64,000 bases of DNA, taken from the NCBI GenBank assembly GCA_963205115.1, contig CAUJHV010000029.1, positions 214,283 to 278,282 on the forward strand, read 5' to 3'. A program made the position numbers and the translations under genes. Shown here piece after piece: positions 35,115 through 44,545 of this stretch. The notes beneath the pieces were generated by a model. It did no database searches and was not told where the DNA came from. It was given only the letters and a program-made list of their open reading frames with translations. The stretch's first letter is position 1, and each line of letters starts with the position of its first letter. This stretch comes from Pseudomonadota bacterium. GTDB taxonomy: Bacteria > Pseudomonadota > Gammaproteobacteria > Burkholderiales > Burkholderiaceae_C.

Positions 35115-36176
35115 ATGGCAGCCTTTCGACGTCTCCTTGCATCTCTCGCCCTGCTGGCCGGTGCCGGCGCCCCGACCGTCGCACTGGCCCAGGCCGAAGC
35201 CCCGTTGAAGCTGCGCATCGTCGGCGGCCTGGCCCACGTGAGCCAGTACGTGAACCACGAGATGCCGTTCTGGACGCGTGAGCTGCCGCGGCTGTCCGGC
35301 GGGCGCATCGTGGCGGAGATCGTGCCGCACGACCAGGCCGGCCTGCGCAGCCAGGAAATGCTGCGTGTGATCCAGCAGGGCGCCGTGCCCTTCGGCACCG
35401 TGCTGTTGTCGCGCGTGCAGGCCGTGGACCCTGAGATGTCCGCCGCGGACCTGGCCGGGCTGAACCCCGACATGCCCACGCTGCGCAAGCACCTGAGCGC
35501 CTTTCGCCCGCAGTTGGAGAAGCTGATGCGCCAGCACCACGGCATCGAGGTGCTGGCGGTCTACGTCTATCCCGCGCAGGTGACCTTCTGCACCAAGCCG
35601 TTCAGGGGGCTGGGTGACCTGGCGGGCCGGCGCGTACGCGTGGGCAGCCCGACGCAGGCCGACCTGATGCGTGCGCTCGGTGCCGTGCCTGTGGCCACGG
35701 AGTTTGCCGAGATCATGTCCAGCGTCCGCTCCGGATCAGTGGACTGCGTGGTGACCGGCGCGATGTCAGGCAACACAATCGGCCTGCACGAGGCAACAAC
35801 CCACATCGACCCGCAGGCCGCGACCTGGGGCCTGTCGATCTTTGGCGCCAACCTAGCGGCCTGGAACGCGCTGCCGGCCACGGCGCGCAAGCTGCTGCGC
35901 GACGAGTTGCCCAGGCTGGAGCAGGCCATCTGGGCGGACGCCGAGCGCGACACCATGCAGGGCGTGGCCTGCAACACCGGCCAGGCGGGCTGCAAGGCCG
36001 GCAAGATGGGCCGCATGGCCGTGGCCCAAGGCAGCCCGGCCGACGCCGAGCGCGTGCGCCAGATCTTTGCGTCCTCCGTGCTGCCCTTGTGGATCGAGCG
36101 TTGCGGCGCCAACTGCGTCGCTCAGTGGAACCAGACGATGGCGCCAATCGTCGGCATCCGGGCCCGCCTGCCGTGA
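35115..36176 (+). CDS. TRAP-type (DctP family) periplasmic solute-binding protein
   Basis: The 353-residue protein has a signal peptide ending TVALAQA, then the DctP fold with LSGGRIVAEIVPHDQAGL, VYPAQVTFCTKPF and the conserved GRRVRVGSPTQADLMRALGAVPV, whose Arg normally salt-bridges an organic acid ligand. No DctQ or DctM membrane subunits are present nearby. Instead the stop codon overlaps the start of a hybrid sensor kinase, which suggests that this receptor delivers ligand to the sensor rather than to a transporter. Confidence 0.88.
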   Translation: MAAFRRLLASLALLAGAGAPTVALAQAEAPLKLRIVGGLAHVSQYVNHEMPFWTRELPRLSGGRIVAEIVPHDQAGLRSQEMLRVIQQGAVPFGTVLLSRVQAVDPEMSAADLAGLNPDMPTLRKHLSAFRPQLEKLMRQHHGIEVLAVYVYPAQVTFCTKPFRGLGDLAGRRVRVGSPTQADLMRALGAVPVATEFAEIMSSVRSGSVDCVVTGAMSGNTIGLHEATTHIDPQAATWGLSIFGANLAAWNALPATARKLLRDELPRLEQAIWADAERDTMQGVACNTGQAGCKAGKMGRMAVAQGSPADAERVRQIFASSVLPLWIERCGANCVAQWNQTMAPIVGIRARLP

Positions 36177-38722
36177 CCGCGACCCGGCGCGTGGCCGTCG
36201 CCATCTGGGGGATGGTGACGCTGTGCATCGCCGGGATCTTCGGCATGAACGGCCTCCACCTGCGCGCCGAGCGCACCGAGGCCTACCGACGCCTGGAAAA
36301 CGATGCGGCGCGCATCGTGCGCGGGGCCGAGGCCGGTCTCAACCGCAGCCTGCTCGGCGTGGACCTTCTGCTGGCAGGGATCGGCGATACGCTGGCCCAG
36401 GAAGGCGTGCCCGAGCGCAACCAGCGCCGCGTGCTGCCGGGCCTGCGCGCGCTGGTGAGCCAGAACCTGATGGTGCGTGAGCTGTGCGTGCTGTCCAGGC
36501 AGGGCCAGGAACTGGCCTGCGCGCACGACGGCCCGCTGCGTACGGGCATGGTCCTGCCGAGCGGCTTCGTCGACGCGGTCATGGCCCAGCCCTTCCCGAC
36601 CATGGCCCTGAGCGATCCCGCAAACAGCCGCGCCAGTGGCGAGGCGGTGCTGTACCTGGCGCGACCGCTGCTGCTGGCAAAGGGCGAGAAGCTGATGGTG
36701 GTGGCCGAAGTCCCGGCCGCCCTGCTGTCCGCGGTGATGGACCAGGCCGCGGGTCTGGAGGATCTGTCGATCAGTCTGGAGCGCACCGATGGCCGGCTGC
36801 TGGTGACCGCCCCGCTCGATCCGACGCGGCTGGGCCGGCGACTGCAGCCGCCGCTCGCCACCTCACAAGCCGACGGCATGCCCCGGCGGGCAAGCCTGCG
36901 AACCCGAGACGCCGCCGGCATGGTCGCTTCGCGCCCGACACTGGATCCGTCGCTGATCGTCTCGATCGGCATTCCCACCGAGAAGGTCGACGCCGAGCTG
37001 GGCGCGGAGACCCGTGTCGACCTGTCGATCTGCACCGGGGTCGGCCTGCTGCTGATCGGGTTGGCCGCCTTGCTGCACCGGCACCTCACCCAGCAGGCGC
37101 ACGCGCGCATGACCATCGATGCGGCGCACGCGGAAATGGCGCGCATGCAGCACACGCTGGACCAGGCGCTCGATGCGATGAGCGAGGGTTTTGCGATCTT
37201 CGATGCCGAGGATCGCCTGATCCTGTGGAACCGCCGCTACCTGGAGATCTTTCCGTACCTGGCGCCGGTGGTCACGCGCGGGGTCAGCAGCCAGCTGCTG
37301 GGAGAGGCCGCCATCTCGGCCTACCTGCCCGACGGGACGGACGACGAGCGGCGGGCCTTCGTCGCCTCGTTCGCGCGCCGGCGTGGCGATCTGACCGCAC
37401 CTTTCGACTTGACCACGCCGGCCGGGCGTGAGATGCAGATCTCCGTGCAACCCATCGCCAAGGGCGGCAAGGTCGCGCTGTACACCGACGTCACGCAGAT
37501 GCGGGCGTCGGCACGGGCACTGGAAGAGTCGCGCGACGCGGCCCAGGCCGCGGCACGCGCGAAATCGCAATTCCTGGCCGTCATGAGCCACGAGATCCGC
37601 ACGCCGCTCAATGCCATCTCGGGCATGACCTTCCTGATGAAACGCGACGGGTTGCCGGATCGGCAGGCCGCCCGGCTGGCCCAGATCAGCGCGGCCGGGC
37701 AGCACCTGCTGGCGATCATCGACTCGGTGCTGGACCTGTCCAAGATCGATGCCGGCAAGCTGAAGCTGGAGTCACGCCCGCTGAGCCTGGTGGACATCGT
37801 CGAGCGCACAACGCAGATCCTGTCCGACCGGGCGCGCGCCAAGGGCGTGACGCTGGCCACCGATGTCGCCGACCCGGCCTACACGCTGCTGGGCGACGCC
37901 ACACGGCTGCAGCAGCTGCTGCTGAACTACGCGTCCAATGCGCTGAAGTTCACCGAGACCGGGTCGGTCACCGTGCGCGTGCGCGTGCAGGACGCTTCGG
38001 GCACGCGCGTGCGCGTGCGCCTGGACGTGGAGGACACCGGCATCGGCATCGACCCGCAGGAGCTGCCGCGCCTGTTCGGCGCCTTCGAGCAGGCCGACAC
38101 GTCCAGCACGCGCCGGCACGAAGGCACCGGACTGGGTCTGGCCATCAACAAGCACCTGGCCGAACTGATGGGTGGCGGGGTCGGCGCCAACAGCTGCCCC
38201 GGCGCGGGCAGCGTCTTCTGGGCCACGGTGCAGCTGGCGCGCAGCCTGCCTGTCGAGGGCGCGCCTTCCGCGCCAAAGGCGGCGCACGCCGACGCCCACG
38301 CGGACAAGCCTCCGCCCCAACTGGCCGGCCGCTCGGCGCTGGTGGCCGAGGACGACCCGATCAATCAGGAAATCGTCGTCGACCTGCTGCGCGACGCCGG
38401 CATGCAGGTCAGCGTGGTGACCGACGGATTGCAGGCGGTGCAAGCGGCGGCAGCGCAGGCCTTCGACGTCATCCTGATGGACCTGCGCATGCCCGGCATG
38501 GACGGCCTCACGGCCACGCAGCGCATCCGCGCGGGCGCGACGCACTGCCACACGCCGGTGGTGGCGGTCACCGCGAACGCGTTCGAAGACGACCGCCAGC
38601 GCTGCCTGGACGCCGGCATGGCCGACTTCGTCACCAAGCCCATCGATCCGGCGGCGCTGTACGCGGCGCTGGTGCGCGTCACAGGCCGCGCTGCAGCGGC
38701 TGAGCGCACCGCGCTGACATAG
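36173..38722 (+). CDS. Membrane-bound hybrid sensor histidine kinase
   Basis: The 849-residue protein has a transmembrane helix near residues 8-28, a periplasmic sensor region of about 250 residues, and a second helix (GVGLLLIGLAALL, near 285-300). It then has a PAS domain (AMSEGFAIFDAEDRLILWN), a histidine kinase with H-box MSHEIRTPLNAISG near residue 475, an ATPase domain, and a C-terminal receiver (VAEDDPINQEI, ILMDLRMPGMDG). A GTG start at 36173 overlaps the stop of the solute-binding protein gene by 4 bases, so the two are translationally coupled. The periplasmic region looks like a Cache-type sensor. No response regulator gene is adjacent. Confidence 0.88.
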   Translation: MTATRRVAVAIWGMVTLCIAGIFGMNGLHLRAERTEAYRRLENDAARIVRGAEAGLNRSLLGVDLLLAGIGDTLAQEGVPERNQRRVLPGLRALVSQNLMVRELCVLSRQGQELACAHDGPLRTGMVLPSGFVDAVMAQPFPTMALSDPANSRASGEAVLYLARPLLLAKGEKLMVVAEVPAALLSAVMDQAAGLEDLSISLERTDGRLLVTAPLDPTRLGRRLQPPLATSQADGMPRRASLRTRDAAGMVASRPTLDPSLIVSIGIPTEKVDAELGAETRVDLSICTGVGLLLIGLAALLHRHLTQQAHARMTIDAAHAEMARMQHTLDQALDAMSEGFAIFDAEDRLILWNRRYLEIFPYLAPVVTRGVSSQLLGEAAISAYLPDGTDDERRAFVASFARRRGDLTAPFDLTTPAGREMQISVQPIAKGGKVALYTDVTQMRASARALEESRDAAQAAARAKSQFLAVMSHEIRTPLNAISGMTFLMKRDGLPDRQAARLAQISAAGQHLLAIIDSVLDLSKIDAGKLKLESRPLSLVDIVERTTQILSDRARAKGVTLATDVADPAYTLLGDATRLQQLLLNYASNALKFTETGSVTVRVRVQDASGTRVRVRLDVEDTGIGIDPQELPRLFGAFEQADTSSTRRHEGTGLGLAINKHLAELMGGGVGANSCPGAGSVFWATVQLARSLPVEGAPSAPKAAHADAHADKPPPQLAGRSALVAEDDPINQEIVVDLLRDAGMQVSVVTDGLQAVQAAAAQAFDVILMDLRMPGMDGLTATQRIRAGATHCHTPVVAVTANAFEDDRQRCLDAGMADFVTKPIDPAALYAALVRVTGRAAAAERTALT

Positions 38723-38792
38723 ACGCTCCGCACCCTCAATCTGCGGCGCGCGAACGCGGCGACGCAGACGCCCACCCGTTCGTCTGGGCGAC

Positions 38793-40604
38793 TCACGGGC
38801 GGGCTGCGACGGGCGCCGGGTGCACGCCGTCGCCGTCCCCTGCCCGCCGGCCCTTGCCCAGCATCAGCTCGTGGTGTCCGCATCCCGCCGGGATCATCGG
38901 AAAGCAGTTCTCCTCGGCACGCACCCGCACGTCCAGGAAAAACGGGCCCTCGGTGTCGAGGCAGTTCCGCAGGGCCTCGTCCAGATCGCCGCGCCGGTCG
39001 ACCCGCGCAGCCCGCCAGCCGAAGCCGCGTGCGACGGCGACGAAGTCCGGCATCGATGCGTGGTAGCTCTGGCTGTAGCGCCCGCCATGGATGAGTTCCT
39101 GCCACTGGCGCACCATGCCCATCCAGCCGTTGTTGCACAGCACCACCTTCACCGGCACGCGGTGCTGCACGGCGGTGGCGAGTTCCTGGATGTTCATGAG
39201 GATGGACGCGTCGCCGCTGACGCACACCACCGTCTTGTCCGGATGGGCGATCTGCGCGCCGATGGCCGCGGGCAGCCCGTAGCCCATCGTGCCCGCACCC
39301 CCTGAGGTCAGCCAGCGCCGCGGATGTTCGAAGCGCAGGTGCTGCGCGGCCCACATCTGGTGCTGACCGACATCGGTGGAGACGATCGCATCGCGCCCTT
39401 CGAGTTCAGCCTGCAGCCGGCACATCAGGGCCTGCGGGGCGATGTCCTCGGGCGTGTCGTCGAAGTCGAGCGAGCGCGCCTGCCGCCAGCCCTGGATGCG
39501 CTGCCACCAAGGCGCGAGCCGCTCGATGCCGGGCGAGGTTGCCGGCAGCCTCTCGAGCAGCATGCCCAGCACCTGCGCGCAATCGCCCGCGACGGACCAG
39601 TCTGCACGCAAGACCTTGTCGATCGACGTGGGGTCGATGTCGATGTGCACAACGCGCGCGCCCGGGCAGAAATCGGCCAGTCGCCCCGTGACCCGATCGT
39701 CGAAGCGCGCGCCCACGCAAACCACCAGATCCGCGTGGTGCATCGCCAGGTTGGCTTCGAGCGTGCCGTGCATGCCCAGCATGCCCAGCCACTGCGGGCT
39801 CGACGCCGGAAACGCGCCCAGGCCCATCAACGTCAGCGTACAAGGGCCACCGATCCGGCGCACGAGAGCCTGGAATCGCTCGCATGCCAGCGGTCCGGAA
39901 TTGACAAGGCCGCCGCCGCCATAGAACACGGGCCTTTGCGCTTGGAGCAGGGCCTGGACGATGGCATTCGAGCGGTCGTCGTCGTCGACTTTGGCCACCA
40001 CAGGGCCCGGGCGTAGCGGGCGCGATGCCGGGAGCAGTTGCACCGGTGATGCCTGCACGTCCTTGGGGATGTCGACCAGCACAGGCCCTGGCCGGCCACC
40101 CGAAGCGACCTCGAAGGCCTTGCGGATGACGGTCTCGAGCCGGGTGACATCGCGCACCTGGTGGTTCCACTTGGTCACCGATCGTGAGATGCCGATCGCG
40201 TCGCACTCCTGGAAGGCATCCGTTCCGATGGCGTGGGTGGCCACCTGACCGCTGATGCACACGATGGGCACGGAGTCGCACAGCGCGTCGAGCAGGCCCG
40301 TGGTGGTGTTGCTCATGCCCGGGCCCGAGGTGACCAGCACCACGCCCACGCGACCCGTGCTGCGCGCATAGCCTTGCGCGGCGTGGACTGCCGCCTGCTC
40401 GTGCCGCACCAGGATGTGCCGCAGCCGCGGCTCCTGATGCAAGGCGTCATACAAGGGCAGCACCGCGCCGCCCGGATAACCGAAGACCGTGTCCACGCCC
40501 AGGTCCAGCAGGGTGCGAATCAGCAGGTTCGCACCGGAGACCGGCCCATCGCGCGCGGCAGGGCTGATGGCGGCCGACACGGGCAGATCGTGGAGATGGC
40601 GCAT
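38793..40604 (-). CDS. Acetolactate synthase large subunit
   Basis: This 603-residue ThDP/FAD enzyme has [16 protein letters not shown], the catalytic Glu at residue 69 in VRHEQAAVH, the [16 protein letters not shown] segment and the ThDP motif [13 protein letters not shown] to LCNNGWMG. These are the marks of the catalytic subunit of acetohydroxyacid synthase, first step of branched-chain amino acid synthesis. No small regulatory subunit (IlvN/IlvH) is adjacent, so this may be a second, catabolic or stand-alone isozyme. It is divergent from an Lrp/AsnC regulator, as ilvIH is controlled by Lrp elsewhere. Confidence 0.88.
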   Translation of the reverse strand: MRHLHDLPVSAAISPAARDGPVSGANLLIRTLLDLGVDTVFGYPGGAVLPLYDALHQEPRLRHILVRHEQAAVHAAQGYARSTGRVGVVLVTSGPGMSNTTTGLLDALCDSVPIVCISGQVATHAIGTDAFQECDAIGISRSVTKWNHQVRDVTRLETVIRKAFEVASGGRPGPVLVDIPKDVQASPVQLLPASRPLRPGPVVAKVDDDDRSNAIVQALLQAQRPVFYGGGGLVNSGPLACERFQALVRRIGGPCTLTLMGLGAFPASSPQWLGMLGMHGTLEANLAMHHADLVVCVGARFDDRVTGRLADFCPGARVVHIDIDPTSIDKVLRADWSVAGDCAQVLGMLLERLPATSPGIERLAPWWQRIQGWRQARSLDFDDTPEDIAPQALMCRLQAELEGRDAIVSTDVGQHQMWAAQHLRFEHPRRWLTSGGAGTMGYGLPAAIGAQIAHPDKTVVCVSGDASILMNIQELATAVQHRVPVKVVLCNNGWMGMVRQWQELIHGGRYSQSYHASMPDFVAVARGFGWRAARVDRRGDLDEALRNCLDTEGPFFLDVRVRAEENCFPMIPAGCGHHELMLGKGRRAGDGDGVHPAPVAARP

Positions 40605-40643
40605 CCGGGCAGTGTGCGCGAAGCGCTGCAGAAAAGGCTGCTG

Positions 40644-40685
40644 AATCTTCTGCGAAGCCGATCCATGACGGAAAATCCTTCTGCG
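40644..40685. promoter_or_regulatory. Candidate Lrp-type operator repeats
   Basis: AATCTTCTGCG (40644-40654) and AATCCTTCTGCG (40674-40685) lie 30 bases apart in the 99-base region between the divergent acetolactate synthase and Lrp/AsnC genes. A GCAGAA just upstream makes an inverted repeat with TTCTGC of the first copy. Phasing near three helical turns would suit a multimeric Lrp protein. Confidence 0.35.
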
Positions 40686-40703
40686 TCAAAACAGGATTAC
40701 AGA

Positions 40704-41165
40704 ATGAATCTCGACAAGATCGACCTTGCCATCCTGGAAGTGCTCCAGCGCGACGCACGCACCAGCCTGCAGGCGCTGAGCAGCCAGGTCGGCCTCACCT
40801 CGTCGCCTTGCTGGGCCCGCATCAAGCGCATGGAAGAGGCGGGCGTCATCGAGGGCTACAGCGTGCGCGTCAACGCCGAACACATCGGCCTGCGCGAGAC
40901 GGTCATCGTCCAGGTCACGCTGGACAACCACTCCGACGAAGCCCTGTTCGAGTTCGGCCGCGCGCTGCAGGCCATTCCCGAGGTGCTGGAGGCTTTTCTG
41001 GTGTCCGGCGACTACGACTACTACATCCGCATTGCCGTGCAGGACACGCGCGATTACGAACGCCTGCTGCGGGAACAGCTCTACAAGATCCCCGGCATCC
41101 GGCACAGCAAATCGAGCTTCGTGCTGCGCAGCCTGAAGCAAAGCATGCTGCCGCTGCGGCGATGA
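40704..41165 (+). CDS. Lrp/AsnC family transcriptional regulator
   Basis: The 153-residue protein starts MNLDKIDLAILEVLQRDARTS, the standard beginning of the family, with the helix-turn-helix at residues about 8-55 (LSSQVGLTSSPCWARIKRME) and the RAM ligand-binding domain after it (FLVSGDYDYYIRIAVQD). An in-frame ATG 39 bases upstream is possible but less like relatives. It is divergent from the acetolactate synthase gene and is its probable regulator, with an amino acid as likely effector. Confidence 0.9.
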   Translation: MNLDKIDLAILEVLQRDARTSLQALSSQVGLTSSPCWARIKRMEEAGVIEGYSVRVNAEHIGLRETVIVQVTLDNHSDEALFEFGRALQAIPEVLEAFLVSGDYDYYIRIAVQDTRDYERLLREQLYKIPGIRHSKSSFVLRSLKQSMLPLRR

Positions 41166-41229
41166 GACACCGCCTTGCATGTCGCGGTCCGGGGCGCGTG
41201 CCGGCGGCGCGCACCGCCGCGGTCGGGCG

Positions 41230-42189
41230 TCACTCGAACTGCAGGCCGGCCTTCTGGATCACAGGCACCCAGCGCGCCTTGAAGGCCGCCAGCGCCGCGC
41301 GTGTCTGTTCGCGCGTGGCAACCACCGGTTCGGCCTTGGCGTCCAGGAAGGCCTTCTGCAGCGACGGCGCGGCCATCGCGGCGGCGATCTCGGCGGCCAG
41401 CCGGTCGGCCCGATCCGGCGGCATCGTGGCTTTGGCAAAGACCGTATTCCAGCCCACTGCAGTGACGTCGAGGTTGCTTTCCTTGAACGTGGCGATGGTC
41501 GGCACGGCACGCTTGTCGCCCGAGGTGGCCAGGATGCGCAGCTTGCCGCCTTCATGCAGCGGCAGCAGCGTGTCCAGCGCGTCCACCGCCATCGGCAGGT
41601 GGCCGCCGACCAGATCGGTGCTCATCGGCGCGGAGCCCTTGTACGGCACCACGTTGACCGGCGTGGCCGCGGCCTGGCCGAGCATCAGCCCGAAGAAGTG
41701 CGGCAGGCTGCCGCTGGCCGGCACGCCCAGGTTGCTCTTGTCGGGGTTGGCGCGCATCCAGGCCAGCAGGTGACGGACCTCGCGCACCGGCACCGCCGGG
41801 CCCACCCCGATCGCAAACTCATAGCGCGAGATCTGGCTCACCGGCGTGAAGTCGCGCTCCGGCTCATAGCCGTTGTTCTTGTAGACCAGCGGCGCCACCA
41901 CCATCAGCGCCGGGTTGGCCACCACCAGGACGTTGGGGTCGGCGGCCGCGGCCAGCTGCCGCATCGCCAGGCGTCCGCCGGCACCGACCACGTTCTCGAC
42001 GACGACCGCCTGGCCCAGTCGCGACTGCAGAACCTCGGCCAGCAGGCGTGCGCTGCGGTCGCTCGAACCACCCGGCGGGTAAGGCACGACGATGCGCAGT
42101 GGCGCGCCCTGGGCGAAGGTGCGCATCGGCAGACCGGCCGTGATGGCGGCAGCGGGAGCGAGCTGAAGCAGGCGGCGGCGTGTGGTCAC
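41230..42189 (-). CDS. Bug-type tripartite tricarboxylate transporter substrate-binding protein
   Basis: The 319-residue protein has a twin-arginine-like start (VTTRRRLLQLAPAAA) ending in a signal cleavage region near TFAQG, then the Bug fold with VVPYPPGGSSDR, VVENVVGAGG, LGVPASGSLPHFFG and VVPYKGSAPM. It is the third orphan Bug receptor of the window and has no TctAB permease or enzyme gene on its strand. A GTG start at 42189 is chosen because it gives a normal signal peptide; an upstream frame extends into the repeat region. Confidence 0.86.
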   Translation of the reverse strand: MTTRRRLLQLAPAAAITAGLPMRTFAQGAPLRIVVPYPPGGSSDRSARLLAEVLQSRLGQAVVVENVVGAGGRLAMRQLAAAADPNVLVVANPALMVVAPLVYKNNGYEPERDFTPVSQISRYEFAIGVGPAVPVREVRHLLAWMRANPDKSNLGVPASGSLPHFFGLMLGQAAATPVNVVPYKGSAPMSTDLVGGHLPMAVDALDTLLPLHEGGKLRILATSGDKRAVPTIATFKESNLDVTAVGWNTVFAKATMPPDRADRLAAEIAAAMAAPSLQKAFLDAKAEPVVATREQTRAALAAFKARWVPVIQKAGLQFE

Positions 42190-42269
42190 AGGTGGGCCTT
42201 TCGAAGACAGCCGCAACTCTACTTCGAGGCACTGACAGACCCGGACGATCTGACGCAGCCCCAAACGAC

Positions 42270-42301
42270 AACGGCCCCTCATCTGGCGATGAGGGGCCGT
42301 T
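42270..42301. terminator. Strong hairpin (terminator) in repeat copy 1
   Basis: AACGGCCCCTCAT and ATGAGGGGCCGTT form a perfect 13-base stem around a 6-base loop (CTGGCG). It sits next to the tRNA-His 3' end, as a terminator of a minus-strand tRNA gene would. An equivalent hairpin is in repeat copy 2. Confidence 0.7.
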
Positions 42302-42315
42302 GCGACGGTATCAGG

Positions 42316-42335
42316 TGGGGTGGCTGATGGGACTC
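42316..42335 (-). other. tRNA-His 3' end fragment (att core candidate)
   Basis: The minus strand reads GAGTCCCATCAGCCACCCCA, matching the T-arm end, acceptor strand and CCA of bacterial tRNA-His, including the C73 discriminator. The rest of the tRNA is absent here. Confidence 0.6.
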
Positions 42336-42480
42336 AAGACGGCGACCTAAGCCGTTGATCTCATTGGGAAACGCAGCGGGAACGTTCGGTCTGTTCCCCC
42401 ACCTGTTCCCCCGGCCTGTCTGGGCCGTCATGAGACCAAGGATCGAGTTCGATTGTGATTCGTTGGATATCCCATCGCAA

Positions 42481-42501
42481 CGGCCCCTACCGCCGGGGCC
42501 G
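42481..42501 (-). terminator. Hairpin downstream of the alkylsulfatase gene
   Basis: CGGCCCC and GGGGCCG pair around a short loop, about 17 bases past the stop codon of the minus-strand alkylsulfatase gene. No T-tract is present. Confidence 0.4.
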
Positions 42502-42517
42502 CGCAGCGGACGCAGAC

Positions 42518-44500
42518 CTACCTCGTCACGACCGCGAACGTACCCGGCGCCTTGTCGATCAGCGTGAAGAAGCGCACCAGGTCGATCTTGCTGCCGTCGA
42601 TCTTGAGATCGTCGCTCATCAGCGTGTCCTTGATGCCAGCGGTGCCGGCCATCATCTTGATGAAGATCGGCTTGGTCAGCGTCAGCGTCGCGTTGGCATC
42701 GGCCGCCGGCGCGGCTTTCTTGTGGTGCAGCACCGCGTTTTCGATCCACAGCACGAAGGACTCCTTGGTGTCGGTCAGCACCAGGTTGACCTTCAGGTTC
42801 TTGCCGTCCGCGGCCGGGCCGTCCAGGCCAGCCGCCATGGCTTCGAGGAAGCGCTCCACCGGGGTCTCGTACAGCATGTCGATCAGGAACGAGCGATCCA
42901 CACCCTTCTTCGGTGGGCCTTCGCGCAGCTCGGCTGCGGCGGTGAGGTAGCTGTTGCGCCAGGTGGCCGCCTCGGCCATGTAGCCCAGCTGGTCGTAGGT
43001 GCGGGCCAGCAGCTCTTTGGCCGCCTTGTGGTCGGGGGCGCCGAACACGGCGTGGTTCAGCAGCTCGGCAGCCCAGCGGAAGTCGCCTTTGTCGAACGCG
43101 GCCTGGCCTGCGGCCACGGCCTTGTCGACGCCGCCCAGCAGTTCCAGGTAGCGCTTCGCGGATTCCTGCGGCGGATGCGGGTTCAGGTGGGCCGGATTGC
43201 CGTCGTAGGCGCCGAGGTAGAGCTGGTACACCGCCTTCACGTTGTGGCGCAGGTCGCCGTAGTAGCCGCGGGCTCCGAAATGCGACTGCAGTGACTTCGG
43301 CAGTTTGACCATCTCGGCGATCTCGCGCGGCGTGTGGCCGGCGTTGGCCAGGCGCAGCGTCTGGTCGTGCGTGTACTTGTAGATGTCGCGATGCTTGGTG
43401 ATGAAATCGGCAATGCGCACGTTGCCCCAGATCGGCCAGTGGTGCTGGCCGAAGTAGACCTCGGTGTCGCCCAGCTGGTCCAGCGCCTGCTGCATGTATT
43501 CGGCCCAGCGCAGCGCGTCGCGCACCTTGGCGCCGCGCACCGGCAGCAGGTTGTGCATGGTCTGCGCGAGATTCTCCGCGCCGCAGTAGGCCTTCTTCTC
43601 GGGGATGGAGAAGGTGAGCTCGGCCGGCGCTTCGGCACCCGGCACGTTGTGGAAGACAAAGCGCACGCCGTCCAGCATCAGTTCCTGCGTGGGTTGCGTG
43701 ATCAGCTGCGTGGGCGCCAGAATGCCGATGGCACCATAGGCCACGTTCTTGCCGAGACCCGTGTCGACGATGCCCTTGGCCGATGGCACGAGGTTCTTGC
43801 CGAACTGGTACATCGACCGCCGGGCCATGGCGGTACCGACCAGGATGTTCTCGCTCGTAGCCTCGGCCATGAAGCCCTCGGGCGCCACCACCGGGATCTT
43901 GCGCTCGGCCACCTCCTTGGCCGTGGCCACTCCGAGCGCGCCACCGAAGTGGTCGGCGTGACTGTGCGTGAAGACGATGGCCGAGACCGGCTTGTTGCCC
44001 AGGTGCTTGCGCGCAAAGGCCAGCGCCGCCGCGGCGCTCTCGCGCGCGGTCAGTGTGTCCACGACGATGAAGCCGGTCTTGCCTTCGATCAGCGTCATGT
44101 TGGCGATGTCGAAGCCGCGCACCTGCCAAATTCCGTCGGTGACCTTGAACAGCCCCGCCTGCGCGTTCAGCATCGCGTGGCGCCACAGGCTCGGGTTGAC
44201 GGTGGCCGGCGCCTTGCCGTCAACGAACTTGAAGGCGTCGAAGTCGATCAGCACGGTGCTGCCGTCGACGGCGAGGATCTTGCCCTCGGGTCTGGCGATG
44301 AAGCCGCGCCGGGCGTCCTCGAAGCCCTGCGGTTCGTCGAGCCGAAGTTCCCGCGCCACCTGCTCATTGGCCTGCACGGTGGCCGGCATGGCGTCGCCAG
44401 CCGCGCCGCCAACACCAGGATTCTTGCCGCAGGATGCCAGCAGGGCCGCGACGGCCAGCAACGCGATCGCCGCGGGGCGGTGTGTTGTCTTCATCATCAT
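42518..44500 (-). CDS. Alkyl/aryl sulfatase (SdsA1/BDS1 type), lipoprotein
   Basis: This 660-residue protein has a lipobox (LLASCGK), the metallo-beta-lactamase motif THSHADHFGG with further His and Glu ligands downstream (APEGFMAE region and PIWGN), and a C-terminal SCP2-like lipid-binding domain from about residue 530. This is the architecture of SdsA1-type alkylsulfatases, which release fatty alcohols from alkyl sulfates. Three consecutive ATG codons at the start lie close behind a GAGGAG site; the second or third gives better spacing. It is the last gene of the minus-strand lipid operon and would make the alcohol used by the upstream oxidases. Confidence 0.9.
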   Translation of the reverse strand: MMMKTTHRPAAIALLAVAALLASCGKNPGVGGAAGDAMPATVQANEQVARELRLDEPQGFEDARRGFIARPEGKILAVDGSTVLIDFDAFKFVDGKAPATVNPSLWRHAMLNAQAGLFKVTDGIWQVRGFDIANMTLIEGKTGFIVVDTLTARESAAAALAFARKHLGNKPVSAIVFTHSHADHFGGALGVATAKEVAERKIPVVAPEGFMAEATSENILVGTAMARRSMYQFGKNLVPSAKGIVDTGLGKNVAYGAIGILAPTQLITQPTQELMLDGVRFVFHNVPGAEAPAELTFSIPEKKAYCGAENLAQTMHNLLPVRGAKVRDALRWAEYMQQALDQLGDTEVYFGQHHWPIWGNVRIADFITKHRDIYKYTHDQTLRLANAGHTPREIAEMVKLPKSLQSHFGARGYYGDLRHNVKAVYQLYLGAYDGNPAHLNPHPPQESAKRYLELLGGVDKAVAAGQAAFDKGDFRWAAELLNHAVFGAPDHKAAKELLARTYDQLGYMAEAATWRNSYLTAAAELREGPPKKGVDRSFLIDMLYETPVERFLEAMAAGLDGPAADGKNLKVNLVLTDTKESFVLWIENAVLHHKKAAPAADANATLTLTKPIFIKMMAGTAGIKDTLMSDDLKIDGSKIDLVRFFTLIDKAPGTFAVVTR

Positions 44501-44545
44501 CGTCTCCTCGAGATTCGTGGTTATCGCTCGGGCCGGTTGCCCGCT

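Larger units (their letters stand above)
42257..42438. repeat. Repeat copy 1: tRNA-His 3' end attachment-like junction
   Basis: This stretch of about 180 bases recurs, diverged, at 53906-54096 in the same orientation. It contains a perfect hairpin (42270-42301), a fragment identical in kind to the 3' end of a tRNA-His on the minus strand (42316-42335), a shared block ACGGCGACCTAAGC onward, and the 19-base block GTTCCCCCACCTGTTCCCC (42393-42411). The tRNA fragment reads GAGTCCCATCAGCCACCCCA on the minus strand. Integrases of islands commonly target tRNA 3' ends, so this is read as an element junction. The last block has two GTTCCCC units and may be an integrase arm site. Confidence 0.7.

Noticed and set aside
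42316..42335. An intact tRNA-His gene at the repeats
   Set aside because: Only the last 17-20 bases of a tRNA fit. The sequence to the right does not form the anticodon, D and T arms, so neither repeat is a functional tRNA gene.
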